This document shows, in pieces, positions 14,745 to 20,014 of a stretch of DNA of 20,014 bases. Position 1 is the stretch's first letter; each line of letters starts with the position of its first letter. Origin of the DNA: Pseudomonadota bacterium (GTDB taxonomy: Bacteria > Desulfobacterota > Desulfobulbia > Desulfobulbales > JAGXFP01); assembly GCA_030673265.1 (NCBI GenBank), contig DAOVJK010000017.1, positions 1-20,014 of the forward strand, in the 5' to 3' direction. The position numbers and the translations under genes are program-made. The notes under the pieces were generated by a model. That model had not been told where the DNA came from, did not search any database, and worked only from the letters and a program-made list of their open reading frames with translations.

Positions 14745-16280
14745 ATGAGTGATTTCAGACAGGGAAATATCGTCAAACCATATAAGCGTTTGGACGGGGA
14801 ACAGATCAACCGGATCCACGAGACCTCGATGGCCATCCTGGCAGAGCCCGGCATCTGGTGCTACAACAAACAGGCGGCCGAGCTCTTCGAGAAAAACGGG
14901 GCAACCAGCGTCCTTGAGGATCAGGGTGGCAGCCCCTGCTGGCGAGTGCGCTTGCCCCGCGAGCTGATCGAATCGGCGATTGCCAAGGCCCCCTCGAAGG
15001 TGGTGATGGGCGCCCGCGATCCCCGGAACCGGCTGGAACTTGATGCCGAAGAGCCCCGGGTCTACTTCGGTTCCGGATCGGAGACCAATGTCTGGCTGGA
15101 AACGGAAATGGCGGAGTTTGTCGACCCCAACGATGACAGCGACCGGCGGAAACTGCCTAAATACACCGAAAAGCGCGGCTCGGCCGCTCTTCTGGCCCGG
15201 GCGGCCCATCTCTGCGAACAGTTGGATAACCTCGACTTCTTTGTCCGCCCGGTAAACATTCAGGATGAAGGCATCGACGAGCGCAACCACGACGTCAACA
15301 AATTCTTCGCCAGCCTGAACAACATCACCAAGCACGTCCAGGCCGGGCTCACTACTCTCGATGCCCTGGACCACGTGGTCAGGATGGCGGAAATCATCGC
15401 CGGTGGTCCGGAAGAGCTGCGGAAAAATCCGATACTCTCCTTTATTGCCTGCGTCTTCAAGAGCCCCTTGCAGCTGGTCGACGATACCGCCGAGAAGGTC
15501 TTCGCCATCGTCGAGCAGGGTCTGCCCCTGGTGATCTCCTCTTCACCCCAGGGCGGTTCTTCGGCGCCGATTCAGGAAGCGGGCATCGTTGCCCAGATCA
15601 ATGCCGAGATCCTCACCGGCGTCGCTTTGACCCAACTGATCAAACCGGGCGCCCCGGTTCTCTACGGCTCGGTGCCTGTCCGGGCCCGGCTTGACGATCT
15701 GCACGACCTCTACGGCTGTCCGGAGTTCAATCAGTACAATGTCGACTGCGTACAGATGGCCAGATTTTACAAGCTGCCCTGCTATTCGAGCTCCGGAGTC
15801 GGCAACGCCAAGGTGCCCGGCATGCAGGCCACCTTCGAAAAGCTCTTTTCCCATCTCTACATGGCGGCCAGCGGCGCCCAGTACATCCATTATGCCTTCG
15901 GTCTTCTGGACCGGACTAATACCTTCTGCCCGCTCCAGGCCGTACTGGACAACGAACAGATCGGACTGGCTAAACACTGCATGCGGCCTGCGGTCATCGG
16001 CGAGGCCGAGAGCGAGGAGGCGCTGAAGATCATCCGTAAGGTGATGACCACCAATCACAAGCTTTTCACCCGCCATACCCGAAAACCGGTCCGGGCCGGA
16101 CTGGTTTCGGAACCCTACCATTTTGAATCGAAGACCGGAGAGGACCATGTTCTGGAGAAGGCGCTGGCTTACATGGCCGAGCTTGAAGAGCGACCGGTCA
16201 AGCACCTTGCCAAGGACACGGTCGAGCGGATATTCGACGAAATCCCGGGCCTGTTGCCAGAATTGAAGCAATCAATGTAA
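14745..16280 (+). CDS. MttB-family corrinoid methyltransferase, paralogue 2 (divergent)
   Basis: This 511-residue MttB-superfamily protein also has no in-frame amber codon. It keeps the core landmarks: LDGEQINRIHETSMAILAEP at the start, GSGSETNVW, DVNKFFASLNNITKHV, SSPQGGSSAPIQEAGIVAQI, the SGVGNAKVPGMQATFEK loop, and HTRKPVRAGL near the C-terminus. It differs clearly from paralogue 1, with a longer N-terminal region including a charged stretch (FVDPNDDSDRRKLP) and a rewritten C-terminal end. A different substrate is therefore likely: perhaps another quaternary amine, or a partly demethylated product of the first enzyme. AAGGA precedes the ATG. It lies directly upstream of the corrinoid protein gene it probably methylates. 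Confidence 0.9.
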   Translation: MSDFRQGNIVKPYKRLDGEQINRIHETSMAILAEPGIWCYNKQAAELFEKNGATSVLEDQGGSPCWRVRLPRELIESAIAKAPSKVVMGARDPRNRLELDAEEPRVYFGSGSETNVWLETEMAEFVDPNDDSDRRKLPKYTEKRGSAALLARAAHLCEQLDNLDFFVRPVNIQDEGIDERNHDVNKFFASLNNITKHVQAGLTTLDALDHVVRMAEIIAGGPEELRKNPILSFIACVFKSPLQLVDDTAEKVFAIVEQGLPLVISSSPQGGSSAPIQEAGIVAQINAEILTGVALTQLIKPGAPVLYGSVPVRARLDDLHDLYGCPEFNQYNVDCVQMARFYKLPCYSSSGVGNAKVPGMQATFEKLFSHLYMAASGAQYIHYAFGLLDRTNTFCPLQAVLDNEQIGLAKHCMRPAVIGEAESEEALKIIRKVMTTNHKLFTRHTRKPVRAGLVSEPYHFESKTGEDHVLEKALAYMAELEERPVKHLAKDTVERIFDEIPGLLPELKQSM

Positions 16281-16302
16281 TTAACATTACAAGGAGAAAA
16301 CC

Positions 16303-16983
16303 ATGTCAGCGGAAATACTTGAGAAAATTGCCTCTAACGTAGTCCAGGGCCGCGTAGAGCAGGAAGATGAAGGGTTCGACGACGGTTTCGAAGGCCAACC
16401 GGCCGTAACCGAACTGGTCGAAGAGGCACTGGGAAAGGGCATCGACCCAAACGAGATCCTGATCCAGGGACTGACCGCCTCGATGACCACCGTCGGCGAA
16501 AAATTCGAGAAGGGCGAGTACCTGATTCCCGACATGTTGGCTGCGGCCGAAGCGGTCGGCGCCGGCATGGACATCCTTACCCCGCATCTCTTAAAGGCCG
16601 GAGTCAAATCGAAGGGCAAGTTCATCATCGCCACGGTAGCGGGCGACCTGCACGACATCGGCAAGAATATCGTGGCAATCATGCTTAAAGGCGCGGGTTA
16701 CGAAGTCATTGATCTCGGCGTCGACGTGCCCACTCCGAAGATCATCGAGGCCGTCAAGGAAAACGCTGCGCCCTTCCTCGGCCTTTCCGCCCTTTTGACT
16801 ACCACCATGCGCAACATGGAAGAGATAATCACCAAGCTGAAGGATGAAGGCCTCCGGGATAAGATCAAGGTATGCATCGGCGGCGCCCCCACCTCCCAGG
16901 ATTTTTCCGACAAGATCGGGGCCGACGGCCATTGCAGCGATGCATTTGCCGCCCTTGACTGGGTCAAAGCACAGGCCGCTTAA
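16303..16983 (+). CDS. Corrinoid protein (MttC/MtgC-type)
   Basis: This 226-residue protein carries the methyl group on cobalt between the MttB enzymes and the THF methyltransferase. The N-terminal helical cap domain spans about residues 35-100 (IDPNEILIQGLTASMTTVGE ... YLIPDMLAAAEAV). The C-terminal Rossmann-type B12 domain carries the cobalt-ligating His 117 in GDLHDIGKN, then the strands GYEVIDLGVDVP, GLSALLTT and CIGGAPTSQDF, and the IGADGHCSDA end. All expected B12-binding motifs are present. Residues about 20-33 form an acidic insertion (EDEGFDDGFEG) before the cap, which I do not recall in standard MttC. Strong AAGGAGAA ribosome binding site. Confidence 0.94.
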   Translation: MSAEILEKIASNVVQGRVEQEDEGFDDGFEGQPAVTELVEEALGKGIDPNEILIQGLTASMTTVGEKFEKGEYLIPDMLAAAEAVGAGMDILTPHLLKAGVKSKGKFIIATVAGDLHDIGKNIVAIMLKGAGYEVIDLGVDVPTPKIIEAVKENAAPFLGLSALLTTTMRNMEEIITKLKDEGLRDKIKVCIGGAPTSQDFSDKIGADGHCSDAFAALDWVKAQAA

Positions 16984-16992
16984 GGAGACACG

Positions 16993-18240
16993 ATGGCGGA
17001 AGTAAAAGCATACGACAAGGCGGCCGGATCCGGCAAGTACGAAAAGGCCATGGGGCTGTCGGGCAAGTACGACAATGTCAGGCGGTTCTGGGAAGACCAG
17101 CTGACCGGCATTTTTCTGCGCCCGGCTTTAAACGATCTGGTTAACTATAAACGCAAGCGACTGGAACGCCTGCGCATCCTGGATCTCGGCTGTGGCAGCG
17201 GCGACGGTTTCGACCTGATCATGGGGGTAACCTCGAAGGACCCCGGCCTCTACGACTATATCCACCAGGCGATTATGCCGGAAATGCTCCAGGAATACCT
17301 GGGGGTCGATGTCAACGACAACCTGCTGGAACAGGCTCAGGAGTATTACGGCGATCAGCCCAAGATGCGTTTTGCCAAGCACGACCTGAGCCAGGGCATT
17401 CCGGTCGGTTCGAATGACGAGCCGTTCGACGTCTATCTGACCTCCTACGGCACCATGAGCCATTTTCACGACGAGCAGGCCGCGCAAATGATCGCCGATA
17501 TCTGCAAACACGCGCCGGAACGGGCGGTCTTCATCGGCGACTGGCTGGGGAGATACTCCTATGAATGGCAGGATCTCTGGCACGTTTCGCCAGATGAAGA
17601 GTACTTCATGGATTACCGGATCTCCTATATCTATCCGCCGGAAGAGCGGAATCGCGAAGGCATCCCGGCCTTCCCCCTCCGGCTGATCACCCAAAACGAG
17701 GTGATGCGGATTATCGCCAAGGCCGAGGAAATTTCCGGAGTAAAGATCAGACCCCGCTGTTTTTTCGACCGCTCGATCATGGTCGGCCGCCATCTGGAAA
17801 CCCGCGACTATAACGCTAATGCCCCCGACCTGCGGCTGCCGATCAACTCCCTATTCGAGGGTTATGCCCGCACCGATCTTGAACAGCTGATGGTGGATTA
17901 CGTCCCCCGGGAAGGCTTCGGTCATATCAATAATTTTTTCGAAAGCTTTTTCATGAACACCAACACCCTGGTTGAACACACTATCGCCATGCTGAAGAGC
18001 CAGGCGGACGGCGGAATAGTAACCCCGAAAATTCCGACCTTTTATCCCGATTGCCTGAGAGACGCGATCATGACCATGCAACTGGTCATCGAGACGGCGG
18101 GCAAGTTGCCGTTCGGCGATCCCCGGGCCAACATGATCGAACAGCACCTCGGCTACTCATTGCGCCGCCTGGAAATGGACCTGCAGCCGGGCACCGGCAT
18201 GGGCCACGGTCTGGTCGGGGTTTTCGAGATCATTAAGTAA
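16993..18240 (+). CDS. Class I SAM-dependent methyltransferase, 415 aa, unknown substrate
   Basis: The SAM-binding motif I ILDLGCGSGDG is at residues 62-72. The acidic residue that usually contacts the SAM ribose follows in GVDVNDN (about 104-110), and FDVYLTSYGTMSHF carries the later core strand, so residues 1-240 are a typical Rossmann methyltransferase. The C-terminal ~170 residues (from about FFDRSIMVGRH to GMGHGLVGVFEIIK) do not match a domain I recognise; this part is helical and rich in aromatic residues. No membrane segment or signal. The gene starts nine bases after the corrinoid gene stop with an AAGGAGA site, so it belongs to the same operon. Its chemistry, SAM-driven methyl addition, runs counter to the demethylation upstream. 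It could make a methylated compound or modify the AsnB product. Substrate unknown. Confidence 0.85.
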   Translation: MAEVKAYDKAAGSGKYEKAMGLSGKYDNVRRFWEDQLTGIFLRPALNDLVNYKRKRLERLRILDLGCGSGDGFDLIMGVTSKDPGLYDYIHQAIMPEMLQEYLGVDVNDNLLEQAQEYYGDQPKMRFAKHDLSQGIPVGSNDEPFDVYLTSYGTMSHFHDEQAAQMIADICKHAPERAVFIGDWLGRYSYEWQDLWHVSPDEEYFMDYRISYIYPPEERNREGIPAFPLRLITQNEVMRIIAKAEEISGVKIRPRCFFDRSIMVGRHLETRDYNANAPDLRLPINSLFEGYARTDLEQLMVDYVPREGFGHINNFFESFFMNTNTLVEHTIAMLKSQADGGIVTPKIPTFYPDCLRDAIMTMQLVIETAGKLPFGDPRANMIEQHLGYSLRRLEMDLQPGTGMGHGLVGVFEIIK

Positions 18241-18284
18241 CCTGTTAAAATCTGAAGTAATCCTAAACGTGAGGAAATAATATA

Positions 18285-19871
18285 ATGTGTGGCATTGCCG
18301 GCTGTTTAGGCAGCACCGATGAAGCAATAATCAACAAAATGCTCGATGCCCTGGTCCATCGCGGCCCCAATGACCGCGGGATTCACGTGACGGGCAATAT
18401 GGTTCTCGGCCATACCAGACTGTCGATCGTAGATGTGGCCCATGGCCATCAACCTATCTTGTCCGAGGACGAGAGCAAGGGGCTGATCTGTAACGGCGAA
18501 ATCTACAATTTCAAGGAACTCAGGGCTGCTCTTGAAGACCGCTATCCCTTCCGGACCAACTCCGATTCCGAGGTGATTTTGCATCTCTACCGGGAAAAAG
18601 GTCCCGAATGCGTTAAAGAGCTGGACGGCATGTTCGCCTTCGCTCTCTACGACGGTGACACCTTCATGCTGGCCCGGGATCCGATCGGCATCAAGCCGCT
18701 GTATTACGGTTACCAGGGCAGCGTCATGTACTTTAGCTCGGAACTGGGGGCGATGAGTCTGGCCGGGGTCGACGAGGCCCACGAGTTTCCTGCTGGGCAT
18801 TATTATACCCCGGATGAGGGCTTTGTCGAATATTATCAAGTACCGAGGGTGGCCAGCAACCCGATGACCAATATCGACGAGATCTGCAAAAAGATCCGAG
18901 AGACCTTTATCCGCTCCGTGAAAAAACGGCTCCTGGCAGATCCGGAAGTACCGGTGGGTTCATTCTGTAGCGGCGGTCTCGACAGTTCCCTGGTCGCGGC
19001 GATCGCCGCAGAGGAGATCCCGCATCTACATACCTTTGTGGTCGGGATGCGCGACGAAAACGGGGTGGAAAGCGAAGACTTCCAGGCCTCCCGGGTGGCC
19101 GCCGAGCATATCGGTTCGAACCATCACGAATTGGCCTTCACCGAGGCGGAGTATTACAAGGCCCTGCCCGAGGTAATCGGTAAGCTGGAAAGCTACGATC
19201 CCTCCCTGGTGCGCTGCGCAGTGCCCTGCTATTTCACTTGCAAGATCGCGGCGGAATATGTCACCGTGGTCCTCACCGGCGAGGGGGCCGACGAGATCTT
19301 CGCCGGCTACCATTATATGAAACACTTTCCTCTCGATAAACTCAACGAGGAAGGCAGACGCTGTACCGAGAACCTTCACAACATCAATCTGCAGCGGGCG
19401 GACCGGATGGGCATGTACTTCAACCTGGAACTGCGGGTGCCCTTCCTGGATACCGAGATGGTCGCCCTCGGAATGCAGATCGCCCCCGAACTGAAGGTCC
19501 GTGAGGTAAACGGCGGTAAGATCGAAAAATGGATCTTCCGCAAGGCCTTTGAGGGCACGGGGCTTTTGCCGGACGAAATCCTCTGGCGTTACAAGGTCCA
19601 GTACACCCAGGGCGCCGGTTGTGAATCGCTGGGCGAGACCCTGGCCGAGAAGGAGATTTCCGACGAGGAATTCGCCCAACTCAAGCGTGACCACCCCGTC
19701 GCCGTAATCAACAGCAAAGAAGCGGCCCTCTATTTCAAGATCTTCCGCAAATACCATCCCCAGGATTCGATCCTCAAATCGATCGGCATCTGGAGCGGTT
19801 TCGATTTTGCTGAAGAGCGCGAGAAGGTAAGCGGTACCATGGACGGCACCCTGACTCATGATATCGTTTGA
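18285..19871 (+). CDS. AsnB-like glutamine-dependent amidotransferase / asparagine synthetase family
   Basis: This 528-residue enzyme has an N-terminal class II glutaminase with Cys 2 as the nucleophile (MCGIAG), HRGPNDRGI, RLSIVD and NGEIYN. The C-terminal ATP-pyrophosphatase domain has SGGLDSS (229-235), LTGEGADEIFAGY (330-342) and ELRVPFLD. It aligns well with E. coli AsnB, including LPDEILWRYKVQY and NSKEAALYFKIF near the end. One active-site stretch differs: the DVTTIR stretch of E. coli AsnB (recalled from memory) reads DPSLVR here (305-310), and the ANKAM stretch becomes ADRMG. Plain asparagine synthesis is therefore possible, but a different carboxylate substrate is plausible. It lies 44 bases after the SAM methyltransferase and overlaps the ABC gene by 14 bases. 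Confidence 0.88.
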   Translation: MCGIAGCLGSTDEAIINKMLDALVHRGPNDRGIHVTGNMVLGHTRLSIVDVAHGHQPILSEDESKGLICNGEIYNFKELRAALEDRYPFRTNSDSEVILHLYREKGPECVKELDGMFAFALYDGDTFMLARDPIGIKPLYYGYQGSVMYFSSELGAMSLAGVDEAHEFPAGHYYTPDEGFVEYYQVPRVASNPMTNIDEICKKIRETFIRSVKKRLLADPEVPVGSFCSGGLDSSLVAAIAAEEIPHLHTFVVGMRDENGVESEDFQASRVAAEHIGSNHHELAFTEAEYYKALPEVIGKLESYDPSLVRCAVPCYFTCKIAAEYVTVVLTGEGADEIFAGYHYMKHFPLDKLNEEGRRCTENLHNINLQRADRMGMYFNLELRVPFLDTEMVALGMQIAPELKVREVNGGKIEKWIFRKAFEGTGLLPDEILWRYKVQYTQGAGCESLGETLAEKEISDEEFAQLKRDHPVAVINSKEAALYFKIFRKYHPQDSILKSIGIWSGFDFAEEREKVSGTMDGTLTHDIV

Positions 19872-20014
19872 GGAAGTTGCCAAGACAGACGATAATGCGA
19901 AATATGCTGTCAGGAATCTCTCCTTTGAGATAAAAGAAGGCGAGGTAGTCGTACTGCTGGGGACCAGCGAAAACGGTAAGACCACCACCATGAAGATGGT
20001 AAACCTCTTGGTCG
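19858..20014 (+). CDS. Osmoprotectant-type ABC transporter ATPase, 5' part (continues past window)
   Basis: The first 52 residues are visible: MISFEEVAKT, then KYAVRNLSFEIKEGEVVVLL, then GTSENGKTTTMKMVNLLV. Walker A is complete (G-x-x-x-x-G-K-T), and the KTTTMKMVN run is typical of OpuCA/OpuBA/ProV-type ATPases that power uptake of glycine betaine, carnitine or choline. The start lies inside the end of the AsnB-like gene, overlapping by 14 bases in a different frame, so the two are translationally coupled. A transporter here would bring in the substrate of the MttB enzymes, but substrate-binding and permease genes lie outside the window. Confidence 0.8.
   Translation, partial: MISFEEVAKTDDNAKYAVRNLSFEIKEGEVVVLLGTSENGKTTTMKMVNLLV

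Noticed and set aside
12275..16280. Pyrrolysine (in-frame TAG) in the MttB-type genes
   Set aside because: Both genes read through without any in-frame amber codon, so they are non-pyrrolysine members.
19026..19991. A 321-codon minus-strand open frame opposite the AsnB-like gene
   Set aside because: It is fully antisense to a gene with intact catalytic motifs and gives no recognisable domain.
1..20014. tRNA or rRNA genes, CRISPR arrays, phage or transposase genes
   Set aside because: I looked for cloverleaf ends, regularly spaced repeats and transposase or integrase motifs on both strands and found none I could support.

Overview
The window looks like a piece of chromosome from an anaerobic Gram-negative bacterium, most likely a Desulfobacterota (sulfate-reducer-like) lineage. 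BamD, a lipoprotein of the outer-membrane assembly machine, indicates a Gram-negative envelope. A complete corrinoid methyl-transfer set (MttB, MtgA and MttC types plus an activation protein) that would feed methyl-tetrahydrofolate, together with QueH, fits an anaerobe. The taxonomic placement is an inference from gene content, not a measured match.

Region 1 (1-10521) is mostly housekeeping: the 3' part of aspS; a small HEAT-repeat gene on the minus strand caught between two inverted copies of a ~125-bp repeat; an EamA transporter; a DUF309 protein; trxA and trxB separated by a terminator; bamD; queH (convergent, sharing a two-way terminator with bamD); an unrecognised membrane protein translationally coupled to an HI0933-type flavoprotein; ppnP; and a coupled DUF1456 / NYN-domain pair.

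Region 2 (10522-11485) is a gene-poor, A+T-rich stretch. It holds the decayed remnant of a MarR-family regulator, with a one-base frameshift and a lost 3' half, followed by a good sigma-70-type promoter.

Region 3 (11486-end) is the interesting part: a co-directional cluster by eye more G+C-rich than what precedes it. It encodes a stand-alone MetH-activation-domain protein, a first non-pyrrolysine MttB-family methyltransferase, an MtgA-type methylcorrinoid:THF methyltransferase, a second and divergent MttB paralogue, a corrinoid protein, a 415-aa SAM-dependent methyltransferase with an unrecognised C-terminal half, an AsnB-like glutamine amidotransferase, and the start of an osmoprotectant (OpuA/ProV-type) ABC ATPase. 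The first five form a recognisable pathway that moves a methyl group from a quaternary amine to tetrahydrofolate, with the ABC importer supplying substrate. The SAM methyltransferase and AsnB-like enzyme are not normal parts of that pathway. Their place between the corrinoid protein and the importer suggests an undescribed use or synthesis of a methylated, possibly amidated compound. A ~92-bp imperfect palindrome sits in the only long gap inside this cluster.
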